Assembly: GCF_900099695.1 (NCBI RefSeq)
Contig: NZ_FNCY01000001.1
Location: forward strand, 186,001-250,000
Direction of reading: 5' to 3'
Length of the DNA: 64,000 nucleotides
From: Propionivibrio dicarboxylicus
GTDB taxonomy: Bacteria > Pseudomonadota > Gammaproteobacteria > Burkholderiales > Rhodocyclaceae
The notes under the pieces were generated by a model, which was not told the origin of the DNA, ran no database searches, and saw only the letters and a list, made by a program, of their open reading frames with translations. Shown in pieces: positions 18,037 to 27,730 of the stretch. Numbering within the stretch: the stretch's first letter is position 1; the number at the start of each line of letters is the position of its first letter. The position numbers and the translations under genes were made by a program.

Positions 18037-19527
18037 TCAACGGCACACGCGGTTCCTGCCACTTGCCTTGGCTTGGTACAGCGCGTCGTCGGCCCGTTTT
18101 ACCAACGAATCTACCGTGTCGCCCTCAGCCACCTCGGCCACACCGGCGCTGATCGTTACGCGAAAACCATCGTCCGGATACGACATCGACTCATCCGCAA
18201 TCGCACTGCGGATGTTTTCTGCGACCACGATTGCTTGCTCGATATCGCAGTCGTTGAGAAGAACAATAAATTCCTCGCCCCCCCACCGGCACGACAAATC
18301 CGTTTTCCTGACTCTGCAGCGAATGACGTTGGCCACACGCCTCAACACCTCATCGCCCTTCAAGTGGCCACGCGTGTCGTTGATCATCTTGAAATGGTCG
18401 ATATCGAACAAGGCCACGGAAAGACGTTCACTGAACGAATTTCTCACCCTGCGCGCCATCATAAACTCGAGTGTACTGTCGAAGATTCTCCGATTCTTCA
18501 AGCCCGTCAGGCTATCGGTTGTCGCGAGTTTTTCCAACTCTTGCTGATGCCGGACATATACCCACAAGAAGCAAGCGAAGGCTAGCGCGAGACAGAAATA
18601 GCAAACGACATACAGGTAGATCTTGCCCTGCTGCAGCGATCGTATCGCTTCGCTCGAACGCCCGACGACCAGCACATAGGGATAGGCACCTATATTGCGA
18701 ATGACATAGTGGCGATCCACGCCATCGATTCCGGCCCCTCGCCGGTAGCTAATGGCACTCGGGTCCGAGGGAAAATGCATCACGACCGCCAATTGGTCGA
18801 ACTGCTGCCCAACCGCGTCTAAACGCGGCGGATGACGCGCCAACAGGCGCTTGTTTTCGTCGAGCAGGGAGATGCTATCGTCAGCACCGACGTTAACGAG
18901 TTCGAACAGCCCCTGGAAATATTCGGTGCGCAGTGCCGCCTGAACCACGCCAGCGAAATTCCCTTCGGCATCGACCATCCTTCGACTCAGCGTCAGCAAC
19001 CATTTGCCGGTAAACCGCGAAAGTATCGCCTCGGAAAGGACCAAGCCGGCATTCGGGTCGCTCTTATGTCGCAGAAAGTAGGCACGATCGGCTACGACCA
19101 CATTGGGGAGCTCGGCCGTTTCGCCTGCATTGAACACCACTCGTCCGTCGGCATTGATAACACGCAGACTCAAGGCCTGCGCTTCCGGAATGTAGGCCAT
19201 ACGGCGCAGCAGCTCCTGGTTAGCCTCCAATAGAGCAAGCTTCTTCCGGCCATCGACCATTGGGCCGAACGTATATGCTGTTTCGCTGATGACAACATCT
19301 ATCTTGCTCAGGGTCGCTAGAACGTTGCTCTCGATGATGATCGACAGGTTTTCAAGTTCCTTGCGGGATTCGGCGACGCGCTGCTGGTAGGAGTAATAGA
19401 GATCGACTCCCATCCATACTCCAAAAGCAAGCATCAGGAACGCAACCAACCCGACAACGGCAAGCCGCCGAAGGCGATTTGCCTGGAATGAAAACTCCCA
19501 CAGTCGATTGATGTTGCTTCTTTTCAT
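18037..19527 (-). CDS. Membrane diguanylate cyclase with periplasmic Cache domain
   Basis: This protein of about 496 residues makes c-di-GMP from GTP. A membrane segment near residues 22-42 and a second near 305-325 flank a periplasmic double-Cache sensor of about 260 residues. The cytoplasmic GGDEF domain has an intact GGEEF active site (about 416-420) and an RxxD inhibitory site five residues before it (RKTD), so product feedback is expected. The ATG at 19527 is preferred. The upstream GTG at 19623 adds a hydrophilic extension without support. The ligand is unknown. Confidence 0.9.
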   Translation of the reverse strand: MKRSNINRLWEFSFQANRLRRLAVVGLVAFLMLAFGVWMGVDLYYSYQQRVAESRKELENLSIIIESNVLATLSKIDVVISETAYTFGPMVDGRKKLALLEANQELLRRMAYIPEAQALSLRVINADGRVVFNAGETAELPNVVVADRAYFLRHKSDPNAGLVLSEAILSRFTGKWLLTLSRRMVDAEGNFAGVVQAALRTEYFQGLFELVNVGADDSISLLDENKRLLARHPPRLDAVGQQFDQLAVVMHFPSDPSAISYRRGAGIDGVDRHYVIRNIGAYPYVLVVGRSSEAIRSLQQGKIYLYVVCYFCLALAFACFLWVYVRHQQELEKLATTDSLTGLKNRRIFDSTLEFMMARRVRNSFSERLSVALFDIDHFKMINDTRGHLKGDEVLRRVANVIRCRVRKTDLSCRWGGEEFIVLLNDCDIEQAIVVAENIRSAIADESMSYPDDGFRVTISAGVAEVAEGDTVDSLVKRADDALYQAKASGRNRVCR

Positions 19528-19706
19528 TTGGACAACCGAACCCGCGATCACAGGGAGATCGCGCCAGAAGTCGATTGTAAGCCGATTTTGTACCCGATAG
19601 TCATAGACACGCGCACACGACACTCTGCTCGTGCAACAGCGCGATGCCTGCCCCTATGATCGATGCTGACGGGGAGGCACTACCAATCCAAAGGGTCATG
19701 CGCATG

Positions 19707-19740
19707 AAAAAGGGGCTGCGAAAAAATCGCAGCCCCTTTT
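19707..19740 (-). terminator. Terminator downstream of the CAU tRNA
   Basis: AAAAGGGGCTGCGA and its complement TCGCAGCCCCTTTT flank a short A/T loop, with T-runs on both strands. It terminates the rpoD-side transcript after the tRNA on the - strand. Confidence 0.85.
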
Positions 19741-19743
19741 GAT

Positions 19744-19820
19744 TGGTGGGCCCGCAGGGACTTGAACCCTGGACCAAAGGATTATGAGTCCTCTGCTCTG
19801 ACCAACTGAGCTACAGGCCC
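19744..19820 (-). tRNA. tRNA with CAU anticodon (Ile2 or elongator Met)
   Basis: A 77-base cloverleaf read on the - strand, with acceptor GGGCCTG and CGGGCCC, encoded CCA, and anticodon loop CTCATAA. CAU can belong to elongator Met or, after lysidine modification, to Ile2. The variable region TTGGTC resembles tRNA-Ile2, so that is my preference, but sequence reading alone does not settle it. It lies just after rpoD on the same strand. Confidence 0.93.
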
Positions 19821-19828
19821 GAAAGCAA

Positions 19829-21787
19829 TTAGCTATTGCTATCGAGGAAGCTGCGCAGTTTATCCGAACGGGAAGGATGACGCAGCTTCCGCAGGGCCTT
19901 GGCTTCGATCTGGCGGATACGTTCGCGCGTCACGTCGAACTGCTTGCCGACTTCTTCGAGCGTGTGGTCGGTATTCATCTCGATGCCGAAGCGCATGCGC
20001 AGCACCTTGGCTTCGCGCGGCGTCAGCGTGTCGAGTACGTCCTTGGTGATCAGGCGCAAGCTCGAGAACAGCGCGGCATCCGTCGGGGCCAGCGTTGCCG
20101 CGTCCTCGATGAAATCACCAAGGTGCGAATCGTCGTCGTCGCCGATCGGCGTCTCCATCGAAATCGGCTCCTTGCTGATCTTGAGGATCTTGCGGATCTT
20201 CTCTTCCGGCATGTCCATCTTCTTGGCAAGGGTCGCCGGGTCAGCCTCAACACCGGTTTCCTGCAGGATTTGCCGCGAAATGCGGTTCATCTTGTTGATG
20301 GTTTCGATCATGTGCACCGGAATCCGGATCGTGCGCGCCTGGTCAGCGATCGAACGCGTAATGGCCTGACGGATCCACCACGTCGCATAGGTCGAGAATT
20401 TGTAACCACGACGATATTCGAACTTATCGACGGCCTTCATCAGGCCAATGTTCCCCTCCTGGATGAGGTCGAGGAACTGCAACCCGCGGTTCGTGTATTT
20501 CTTCGCGATCGAAATGACGAGACGGAGGTTCGCCTCGGTCATTTCCCGCTTGGCCCGCCGCGCCTTGGCTTCACCCGTGGACATCTGCTTGTTGATGTCC
20601 TTGAGTTCCTTGAGCGGAATGCCGATGCGTTCCTGCAGCGCCAGCAATTTGCGCTGCTCCTCGACGATGTTCGGCGCGTTGCGCAGCAGGATCTGCGCAT
20701 ACGGCTTGCCCGACGCCGCCGCGATTTCCTGCTCGACCCAATTCAGGTTGAGTTCGTTGCCGGGGAACACCTTGATGAAGTGCGGACGCGGCATGCGCAC
20801 GGTATCAACGCAGATGCGCTGGATTTTGCGCTCACAGGCGCGCGCCTCTTCAACCATTGAACGCACGGAATCGCACAGCCGCTCGATCATCTTGGACGTG
20901 AAGCGGATGGACATCATTTCTTCGGAAATCTTCTGCTGGAGCTTCAGATAGGCCTTGTCCTGCGAGCCCTTCTTGGCCAGCGTGGCATGCGCCTTGGCGT
21001 AAAGCGCCTTGATTTCCTCCAGACGCTGCAAGCCTTCTTCTTTCAGCTTCAGCAGCGATGCCGACGCCGCGGCGCCTTCACCGCCGTCGCCGTCATCACC
21101 CTCTTCTTCGTCGAGTTCGGCGGCGGTTTCTTCGTCGTCGGCCAGCGCCTCGATATCTGCGTCGGTCGCATTCGGGTCGATCAAACCATCGATGAGTTCA
21201 TCGATGCGCATCTCATCCTTGGAAATCCGGTCGGCGCAATCGAGAATCTCGGCGATCGTCGTCGGGCAGGCGGAAATCGCCTGGATCATGTGCTTGAGGC
21301 CGTCCTCGATGCGCTTGGCAATTTCAATTTCGCCTTCGCGCGTGAGCAACTCGACCGATCCCATTTCCCGCATGTACATCCGTACCGGATCCGTCGTCCG
21401 ACCGAACTCGGAGTCAACCGTCGACAGCGCCTGCTCGGCCTGCTCTTCGACATCGGCATCGTCGGTCACCGCTGGCGGCGCCGAGTCGGACATCAGCAGC
21501 GTCTCGGCATCCGGCGCTTCGTCGTAGACCTGGATGCCCATGTCGCTGAACGTACTGATGATGCTCTCGATCTGTTCGGCATCGACCACATCGTCCGGCA
21601 GGTGATCGTTCACCTCGGCATAGGTCAGGAAGCCGCGATCCTTGCCCAACTTGATCAGTGTTTTGAGACGCGTCTTGCGCATCTCTTCGTCATCAGGCGA
21701 GGGCTGACCGCCCATCTGCGCAAGTAACTCAGCGGCCTTCAATTTTGCCGACTTGTTGTTCGCTGCCTTTTCCCGTGCCATGGTCAT
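19829..21787 (-). CDS. rpoD: RNA polymerase primary sigma factor RpoD
   Basis: This is the 652-residue housekeeping sigma-70. Region 1.1 is at the N-terminus, region 1.2 begins at [11 protein letters not shown], and an acidic non-conserved insert ([14 protein letters not shown]) follows. Region 2 contains [25 protein letters not shown] and [18 protein letters not shown] for -10 binding. Region 4 contains [24 protein letters not shown] for -35 binding. It ends the rpsU-yqeY-dnaG-rpoD operon. Two in-frame ATGs two codons apart could serve as start. Confidence 0.98.
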   Translation of the reverse strand: MTMAREKAANNKSAKLKAAELLAQMGGQPSPDDEEMRKTRLKTLIKLGKDRGFLTYAEVNDHLPDDVVDAEQIESIISTFSDMGIQVYDEAPDAETLLMSDSAPPAVTDDADVEEQAEQALSTVDSEFGRTTDPVRMYMREMGSVELLTREGEIEIAKRIEDGLKHMIQAISACPTTIAEILDCADRISKDEMRIDELIDGLIDPNATDADIEALADDEETAAELDEEEGDDGDGGEGAAASASLLKLKEEGLQRLEEIKALYAKAHATLAKKGSQDKAYLKLQQKISEEMMSIRFTSKMIERLCDSVRSMVEEARACERKIQRICVDTVRMPRPHFIKVFPGNELNLNWVEQEIAAASGKPYAQILLRNAPNIVEEQRKLLALQERIGIPLKELKDINKQMSTGEAKARRAKREMTEANLRLVISIAKKYTNRGLQFLDLIQEGNIGLMKAVDKFEYRRGYKFSTYATWWIRQAITRSIADQARTIRIPVHMIETINKMNRISRQILQETGVEADPATLAKKMDMPEEKIRKILKISKEPISMETPIGDDDDSHLGDFIEDAATLAPTDAALFSSLRLITKDVLDTLTPREAKVLRMRFGIEMNTDHTLEEVGKQFDVTRERIRQIEAKALRKLRHPSRSDKLRSFLDSNS

Positions 21788-21843
21788 ACCCCGGAAAGCG
21801 TAAGTATCAAAAAACCCTTGATTTTATCACAACTTGTCACTCC

Positions 21844-23580
21844 TTATGCCTCCGAGCGACGGCCATTAAGCGCCTGCAAATACTGCTGCTTCTCTTCATT
21901 CGACAGACCAGAAACGCCAAGTTTCGACACCTTGGCCTGAAGCGCCGCAAAGTCGCGCTTCCGTCCGGCTTCCAACAAGCGCTCGACGGCACCCTCAAAT
22001 TCCTCGTCGATCACGGCCTCGTCGAACGGTTGCTGCATCAACTCGCCGGCCGCATCACGCAACATTTCTTCGTCCTCGCTACCGCGCAGACGTTCCAACA
22101 GCACGGGATAGGCCGGCACAACGTCGCCCGCCGCCCGCACCACCTGGCAATAGGTCCGGACCGCCCGACCTTCTTCCGTATTCAATGGCAACGCCTCGAG
22201 CGGAAGATTCTTCGCCAACTCCGGTTTGTGCATCAATATTCGCAAGAGCGGACGCAGCACCGAAGGCGCCTTTCGCGGCGCTTTCGCGGGTGCTGGCCGT
22301 GCTACGGGACGCAAATCGCACAAACGCTCCACTTCCTGTTGAGAGAATCCGCTTGCTTCCGCAAGACGCTTCACCAACTGTAGTCGCAAAAGCGGCGTTT
22401 GCAAGCGTCCGAGCAGCGGCTTCGCCTCGGACACAAGCCGTGCACGACCTTCCGCACTGGTCATGTCGCATCGGGACGCCAACTCACGCAGCATGAACTC
22501 CGACAGCGGCAGCGCGTCGGCAATCAGGCGTTCGAACGCATCCTTGCCGTGACTGCGAACGAAGCTATCGGGGTCCTCGGTCTCCGGCAGAAAAACGAAG
22601 CCGATGCTCTTTTGCTCCGGCAACGCATCCAGACTGTTTTCGAGTGCCCGCCATGCGGCCTTGCGCCCGGCATTGTCGCCATCAAAGCAATAGACGATAC
22701 GATCGACCTGCCGCAGCAGCTTCTGCACGTGCGTCGCCGTCGTCGCCGTGCCGAGCGTCGCCACCGCATTGCCGACACCATGCTGGGCCAGCGCCACCAC
22801 GTCCATATAGCCTTCGACGACGATCACCGTGTTCTTTTCGCGCAACGCGGTGCGCGCCTGCGGCAAACCAAAGACCTCGCGCCCTTTTTCGAACAGCGGC
22901 GTTTCCGGCGAATTCAGATATTTCGGCTCGCCGCTGCCAAGCACCCGCCCGCCAAAGGCGATCACTTCGCCTTTCTGATTGACAATCGGGAACATTACGC
23001 GGTCACGGAAGCGGTCGTAGAGACGCCCCTGCTCGTTCTGGATGACCAGACCCACCGTCTGCAATTCGCTTCGAGTGTAATCCTCAAACGCAGCGCCAAG
23101 ATTCTGCCAACCGTCCGGCGCATAACCGATCCCGAATTTCTGGGCGACTTCTCCGGACACGCCGCGCCCCTTGAGGTACTCGATTGCTTTCGGCGAGTGC
23201 TTGAGCTGTTCGTAATAATATTTCGCCGCGCGCGCCATCAAGTCCGTGAGCGATGCGAGCTTCGGCCCTTCATGGGAGCGACGCCCCGCCTCTTCGGGAA
23301 CCTGAAGCCCCGCCCGGGCGGCGAGATCCTTGACGGCATCGACGAAACCAAGACCGGAGAACTCCATCAGAAAACTGATGGCGCTTCCGTGCGCCCCGCA
23401 CCCGAAGCAATGGTAGAACTGCTTGGTCGGGCTGACCGTGAAGGATGGCGATTTTTCGTTGTGGAACGGACAGCAGGCGGCGTAATTCGCCCCGGCCTTC
23501 TTCAGCGGGACATGCGTATCGATCAGGTCGACGATGTCGACCCGGTGCAATAGCTCCTGAATAAAGGAATCGGGGATCAT
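21844..23580 (-). CDS. dnaG: DNA primase
   Basis: DnaG makes RNA primers at the replication fork. The 578-residue protein has an N-terminal zinc-binding domain (CCPFHNEKSP then FYHCFGCGAHG). The central RNA-polymerase/TOPRIM core has VVEGYMDVVALAQHG and the acidic DGDNAGRKAA. The C-terminal helical part binds DnaB helicase. It lies between yqeY and rpoD in the conserved operon linking translation, replication and transcription. Confidence 0.97.
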   Translation of the reverse strand: MIPDSFIQELLHRVDIVDLIDTHVPLKKAGANYAACCPFHNEKSPSFTVSPTKQFYHCFGCGAHGSAISFLMEFSGLGFVDAVKDLAARAGLQVPEEAGRRSHEGPKLASLTDLMARAAKYYYEQLKHSPKAIEYLKGRGVSGEVAQKFGIGYAPDGWQNLGAAFEDYTRSELQTVGLVIQNEQGRLYDRFRDRVMFPIVNQKGEVIAFGGRVLGSGEPKYLNSPETPLFEKGREVFGLPQARTALREKNTVIVVEGYMDVVALAQHGVGNAVATLGTATTATHVQKLLRQVDRIVYCFDGDNAGRKAAWRALENSLDALPEQKSIGFVFLPETEDPDSFVRSHGKDAFERLIADALPLSEFMLRELASRCDMTSAEGRARLVSEAKPLLGRLQTPLLRLQLVKRLAEASGFSQQEVERLCDLRPVARPAPAKAPRKAPSVLRPLLRILMHKPELAKNLPLEALPLNTEEGRAVRTYCQVVRAAGDVVPAYPVLLERLRGSEDEEMLRDAAGELMQQPFDEAVIDEEFEGAVERLLEAGRKRDFAALQAKVSKLGVSGLSNEEKQQYLQALNGRRSEA

Positions 23581-23650
23581 GACAACTGGCCAATCAACAT
23601 ACGTAAACGAAAAGAACGGACCGGATTTCCGGCGTGACGATCTCGTCGTA

Positions 23651-24097
23651 TTACTTCGCCAGAGCCGCCTTCACCCGCTTCGACACTTCCGTCATATCGG
23701 CACGCCCCGCCAGTTGCGGCTTGAGCACGCCCATCACCTTGCCCATGTCACCAGGCCCGGCGGCGCCGACGGCAGCAATCGCCGCCTCGATGGCCGCGAC
23801 AACCTCATCGTCCGACAAGCCTGCCGGCATATATGCCGACAGTACGTCGGCCTCGAACTTTTCCGCTGCCGCGAGATCCGTCCGACCGGCACTTTCGTAC
23901 TGGGTGATCGAGTCGCGACGCTGCTTGAGCAACTTGTCGATGACAGCAATGACCGCAGCATCGTCGAGCACGATGCGCTCGTCGACTTCCTTCTGCTTGA
24001 TCGCCGCCAGCAACAGACGAATCGCGTCGCGCTTTGCCGCTTCCCCCGCCCGCATGGCGGCCTTCATGTCTTCACTGATGCGTTCTTTAAGACTCAT
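23651..24097 (-). CDS. yqeY: GatB/YqeY domain protein
   Basis: This 148-residue all-helical protein is related to the tRNA-binding tail domain of GatB amidotransferase. It begins MSLKERISEDMKAAMRAGEAAKRDAIRLL and contains the family segment PAGLSDDEVVAAIEAAIA. The start at 24097 leaves out a 19-codon extension with no similarity to the family. Its position between rpsU and dnaG is usual in betaproteobacteria. A tRNA-related function is presumed from the family but not established. Confidence 0.92.
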   Translation of the reverse strand: MSLKERISEDMKAAMRAGEAAKRDAIRLLLAAIKQKEVDERIVLDDAAVIAVIDKLLKQRRDSITQYESAGRTDLAAAEKFEADVLSAYMPAGLSDDEVVAAIEAAIAAVGAAGPGDMGKVMGVLKPQLAGRADMTEVSKRVKAALAK

Positions 24098-24173
24098 CCC
24101 GAGACTCCAGCATTGACAGCACAGTAACCGGGCGTAGCGCCCGACCGCAAACACGCGTTACCCATAAACGCCA

Positions 24174-24203
24174 ATAGCCGCCCGTCATTCAACAGGCGGC
24201 TAT
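24174..24203 (-). terminator. Attenuator-like hairpin between rpsU and yqeY
   Basis: ATAGCCGCC and GGCGGCTAT form a nine-base stem with a 12-base loop. It lies 21 bases after the rpsU stop, with only a weak T-run. In E. coli a partial terminator at this point makes S21 message more abundant than dnaG message, and this hairpin could do the same. Confidence 0.55.
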
Positions 24204-24224
24204 CCGAGGGTCGAAACCTTTGAA

Positions 24225-24437
24225 CTAGAAAAGCTTCGGCGGCAGCGTCTGGCTACGCATGCGCTTGTGATGGCGCTTGACAGCAGCCGCAAGCTTGCGC
24301 TTGCGCTCGGCGGTGGGCTTCTCGTAGAACTCGCGGGCACGCAACTCGGTCAGCAGACCGGTTTTTTCAACAGTGCGCTTGAACCGGCGAATGGCCACCT
24401 CGAACGGCTCGTTTTCCTTCACACGAATGGCAGGCAT
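24225..24437 (-). CDS. rpsU: 30S ribosomal protein S21
   Basis: This small basic 70-residue protein of the small ribosomal subunit starts [21 protein letters not shown], the family hallmark, and ends in a Lys/Arg-rich tail. It is the first gene of the rpsU-yqeY-dnaG-rpoD operon and has a recognisable promoter about 50 bases upstream. Confidence 0.98.
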   Translation of the reverse strand: MPAIRVKENEPFEVAIRRFKRTVEKTGLLTELRAREFYEKPTAERKRKLAAAVKRHHKRMRSQTLPPKLF

Positions 24438-24486
24438 TAACTCTTCCTAAATTCAAAGACAAAGTCGGATTACGACAGAGCCGAGC

Positions 24487-24515
24487 ATTATAAAGAAAGA
24501 CTGGAAAAACGCCAA
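24487..24515 (-). promoter_or_regulatory. Promoter of the rpsU-dnaG-rpoD operon
   Basis: On the - strand, TTGGCG (24515-24510) and a perfect TATAAT (24492-24487) are separated by 17 bases. The rpsU ATG is 49 bases downstream of the -10 box. Confidence 0.8.
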
Positions 24516-24552
24516 GCTTTTTTATTCATGCCGACACAAGCTCACGCCAGAC

Positions 24553-25911
24553 TCAGCCCAAAGCCGCCAGCAACTTGCCATGAATGCCGCCAAATCCGCC
24601 GTTGCTCATCACCAAAATATGGTCTCCGGCACGCGCCTCGGCAGTCACGACATTGACCAATGTTTCGAGATCGTCGGCCACGACCGCGGTATCGCCCATC
24701 GGCGCCAACGCCTCGCGCGCATCCCACCCCAACTGCGCCGCATAGCAATAAACCCGGTCCGCGTCGACCAGACTGCCGGGCAACTGCGCCTTCATCACAC
24801 CAAGCTTCATGGTATTCGACCGCGGCTCCAGCACCGCCAGGATGCGCCCGCCCGTACCGATACGCCGACGCAAACCGGCGAGCGTCGTGGCGATCGCAGT
24901 CGGATGGTGCGCGAAATCGTCATAGACGCTGACGCCGCGAACCGTACCGCGCAATTCCATGCGCCGTTTGACGCTTTCGAAGCGCGACAACGCGGCCAGG
25001 CCATGCTCGAAGCTTACGCCCACGTGCCTTGCCGCCAGCAGCGCCGCTCCCGCATTGGCGCGGTTGTGCTCACCGGTAAGAGACCACTGCGCCGAACCGA
25101 CCAGCACACCGCCCTTCATCCAGCGCAAGGCACCGCTCGCGTCGTCACCTTCCATATGCCAGCCATCGCGATTGGCGAAGCGTTCGACCGGCGTCCAGCA
25201 GCCGCGCGCCAGCACCCGTTCAAGACTCGCCTCCTGCCCATTGACGACGAGCAAGCCATTCCGTGGCAGCGTGCGGACAAGATGATGGAACTGAGTCTCG
25301 ATCGCCGCCAGATCGGAAAAGATATCGGCGTGATCGAACTCCAGATTGTTCAGTACAGCGGTACGCGGATGATAGTGAACGAACTTCGAGCGCTTGTCGC
25401 AAAATGCAGTGTCATATTCGTCGGCTTCGATGACGAAAAAAGGCGAATCGGCCAGATGCCCGGCCAGGCGCGCCGACACGCCAAAGTTATTGGGCACGCC
25501 GCCGATCAGGAAGCCCGGACTCAAGCCGGCATCTTCGAGAATCCAGGCAAGCATCGATGCGGTCGTCGTTTTTCCGTGCGTACCGGCGACGGCCAGAACC
25601 CAGCGCCCATTCAGGACATTGTCAGCCAGCCATTGCGGTCCGGAGACATACGGCAGGCCGCGATCGAGTATCTCTTCAAGCAGCGGATTACCGCGCGAAA
25701 CGGCATTGCCGATGACAAACACATCGGGGGCCAGCTTGATCTGATCGCTGCCGAAGCCCTCGATCAACTCGATGCCGGCCGCTTCGAGTTGCGTGCTCAT
25801 CGGCGGATACACGTTGGCATCGCATCCGGTGACGCGATGGCCGGCGGCACGGGCGAGCTGGGCGACCCCGCCCATGAAGGTCCCGCAGATGCCGAGGATA
25901 TGAATATGCAT
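24553..25911 (-). CDS. mpl: UDP-N-acetylmuramate:L-Ala-gamma-D-Glu-meso-DAP ligase (murein recycling)
   Basis: Mpl reattaches the recycled tripeptide L-Ala-gamma-D-Glu-meso-DAP to UDP-MurNAc. The 452-residue protein begins MHIHILGICGTFMGGVAQLAR and has the Mur-ligase ATP loop GTHGKTTTASML, the metal/substrate segment VIEADEYDTAF, and YDDFAHHPTAI. The GICGTFMGG start separates Mpl from MurC (GIGGxGM). The ATG at 25911 is chosen because the upstream extension shows no Mur similarity. It diverges from the gene starting at 26015. Confidence 0.96.
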   Translation of the reverse strand: MHIHILGICGTFMGGVAQLARAAGHRVTGCDANVYPPMSTQLEAAGIELIEGFGSDQIKLAPDVFVIGNAVSRGNPLLEEILDRGLPYVSGPQWLADNVLNGRWVLAVAGTHGKTTTASMLAWILEDAGLSPGFLIGGVPNNFGVSARLAGHLADSPFFVIEADEYDTAFCDKRSKFVHYHPRTAVLNNLEFDHADIFSDLAAIETQFHHLVRTLPRNGLLVVNGQEASLERVLARGCWTPVERFANRDGWHMEGDDASGALRWMKGGVLVGSAQWSLTGEHNRANAGAALLAARHVGVSFEHGLAALSRFESVKRRMELRGTVRGVSVYDDFAHHPTAIATTLAGLRRRIGTGGRILAVLEPRSNTMKLGVMKAQLPGSLVDADRVYCYAAQLGWDAREALAPMGDTAVVADDLETLVNVVTAEARAGDHILVMSNGGFGGIHGKLLAALG

Positions 25912-26014
25912 GAAACAATTCCACGATAAAATGGTATGAGCATCGCGATTGCGACCGGGCGAATTGTACCGCCTCCGTAGCGTCACCCCGCATTTCTTGC
26001 CGTTGAAGACTCCC

Positions 26015-26626
26015 ATGCCGCATTCAAACGCCACCGCACGACAGCGCCAATTGATCGCCGCCGCAGCGGCACGCCTGATGGCGGAAGAAGGCATCGGCGA
26101 CGCCAGCCAGGCCAAACGCAAGGCCGCCCACCAACTGGGTTTGGCGGAAAACGTCAAGCTCCCCGAAAACGCCGACGTCGAGGCCGAGCTGCGCCTGTAT
26201 CAGCGTCTTTTCCAGCATGACGAGCAAAGCATCCGCCTTCTGCGCCTGCGCCGCACGGCCCGGGAAGCGATGGCCGAACTCCAGCGCTTCTCTCCCTACC
26301 TCTCGGGCGCCGTGGCTGACGGCACCGCCGGGCGTCACGCCGAAATCGACATTCAACTCTTCACCGACAGCGCCAAGGACGTCGAAATATTCCTGCTCAA
26401 CAAGGGCATCGCCTTCACGCACCAAACGCCGCGCAACGATCGCGCCGAAGCGGTGCTGACAATCGAGGACGAAGAAGCCCCCATCAACCTCGTCATTTAC
26501 CCGCGCAACGACGAACGCATCGCCCCGCGGACGCGCGACGGCCGCCCCCGCCCGCGCCTGCAACTCGCCGCGCTTGATCGCCTGCTGGAGGAATTCCCCG
26601 ATGATCTGCCTGAACCGCTGCCGTAA
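26015..26626 (+). CDS. Conserved hypothetical protein, betaproteobacterial type
   Basis: This soluble 203-residue protein starts with a helix, ATARQRQLIAAAAARLMAEEGI, then GDASQAKRKAAHQLGL, a pattern I associate with an uncharacterised betaproteobacterial family. The central part, RHAEIDIQLFTDSAKDVEIFLLNKGI, is vaguely like a nucleotidyltransferase core, but no catalytic motif is clear. The ATG at 26015 is preferred over an upstream start at 25949. It overlaps the next gene by 26 bases, so the two are probably co-translated. The function is unknown. Confidence 0.8.
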   Translation: MPHSNATARQRQLIAAAAARLMAEEGIGDASQAKRKAAHQLGLAENVKLPENADVEAELRLYQRLFQHDEQSIRLLRLRRTAREAMAELQRFSPYLSGAVADGTAGRHAEIDIQLFTDSAKDVEIFLLNKGIAFTHQTPRNDRAEAVLTIEDEEAPINLVIYPRNDERIAPRTRDGRPRPRLQLAALDRLLEEFPDDLPEPLP

Positions 26627-27209
26627 ACAGACGCTCGCCTTCGTCATCGGCGCCCTCATCACCGTCGCCGGCATCTATATCGCGGTGCAAGCGACGCTTC
26701 CCCAGAACGACGCTGGCAAGCTCGATGCCAAAGACATCCCGCGCCAGGCGATCGAGACCTTGTTCGCCACACGCCTCCCCGATGGACAAGGCAACGCCGT
26801 CAAAATCGGCGACTGGCGCGACAAGACACTGGTGGTCAACTTCTGGGCTGCCTGGTGCCAGCCCTGCCGCGACGAGATGCCCGCCTTTTCGCGCCTGAAC
26901 AGCCAATACCGCGATCGCGGCGTTCAGTTCATCGGCATTGCCGTCGACAACGCAAAGAACGTCGCCGATTTCTCGGCAAAGCTGCCGGTCAGCTATCCGC
27001 TGCTGATTGCCGACACGGAGGGTAGCCGGCTAATGCGCGATCTCGGCAACACCTCGATGGGATTGCCCTACACACTGATCATACGCCCCGGCGGAGACCC
27101 AGCGCTGACCCAGCTTGGACGACTTTCCGAACAAAGGCTCGACAGCTTCCTGGCGGCGGAAACGAAGGCCAATCCTGCCCGCGTTTCTGGACAAGCGCCG
27201 AGCAATTGA
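26601..27209 (+). CDS. TlpA-like thiol-disulfide oxidoreductase
   Basis: This 202-residue protein has an N-terminal membrane anchor (LAFVIGALITVAGIYIAV) and a periplasmic thioredoxin-fold domain whose active site is WCQPC within VNFWAAWCQPCRDEMP. The cis-Pro region reads MGLPYTLIIRPGG. Such proteins reduce periplasmic disulfides, often for cytochrome c maturation. GAGGA lies eight bases before the ATG, inside the end of the upstream gene. In related genomes aroQ often lies between this gene and accB, but it is absent here. Confidence 0.92.
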   Translation: MICLNRCRKQTLAFVIGALITVAGIYIAVQATLPQNDAGKLDAKDIPRQAIETLFATRLPDGQGNAVKIGDWRDKTLVVNFWAAWCQPCRDEMPAFSRLNSQYRDRGVQFIGIAVDNAKNVADFSAKLPVSYPLLIADTEGSRLMRDLGNTSMGLPYTLIIRPGGDPALTQLGRLSEQRLDSFLAAETKANPARVSGQAPSN

Positions 27210-27297
27210 CGCAAACTTCGGCTATTCTTCGCCCCTTTTTTCAGCGCCACGGCGTCCATCCAGACCGCCGCCAAGTCGAATAACTCAGGATTTCCCC

Positions 27298-27723
27298 ATG
27301 GATTTGCGCAAGCTCAAGAAACTCATCGACCTCGTCGAGGAATCCGGAATCGCCGAACTCGAAGTCACCGAAGGCGAGGAAAAGGTGCGCATCGTCAAGC
27401 ACGCCTCGGCCATGGTTCCGCGCCAGAAGCGCAGCGAATCGGCCGTCCAGCTGCCGCCCGCAACCGGCGCCGACGACGACCTCGGCGACGGCGAAACGGT
27501 CAAGGCGCCGATGGTCGGCACCTTCTATCGCACTGCCAGCCCGGAAGCCGCACCGCTGGTCGAGATCGGCAGCATCGTCAAGGAGGGCGACCTGCTCGGC
27601 GTCATCGAGTCGATGAAGCAGATCCACGAAATCGAATCGGACTGCGACGGCGTCGTCCGTGCCATCCTCGTCGAAAGCGGACAAGCCGTCGAGTACGGCA
27701 CGCCGCTGTTCGTCATCGAATAG
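27298..27723 (+). CDS. accB: Biotin carboxyl carrier protein (AccB)
   Basis: This 141-residue carrier has the typical N-terminus MDLRKLKKLIDLVEESGIAELEV, a variable linker and the biotinyl domain. The predicted biotin-accepting Lys107 lies in IESMKQIHEI. The usual motif is (E)AMKM or AMKL, so Ser before Met and Gln after Lys are unusual. It is followed after seven bases by an accC-like gene that has lost catalytic residues. The pair may therefore not be the cell's working acetyl-CoA carboxylase module. The fold itself looks intact. Confidence 0.9.
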   Translation: MDLRKLKKLIDLVEESGIAELEVTEGEEKVRIVKHASAMVPRQKRSESAVQLPPATGADDDLGDGETVKAPMVGTFYRTASPEAAPLVEIGSIVKEGDLLGVIESMKQIHEIESDCDGVVRAILVESGQAVEYGTPLFVIE

Positions 27724-27730
27724 GCAGGGC

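Noticed and set aside
24580-25929. 449-codon open frame opposite mpl
   Set aside because: Antisense shadow. mpl motifs occupy the whole opposite strand.
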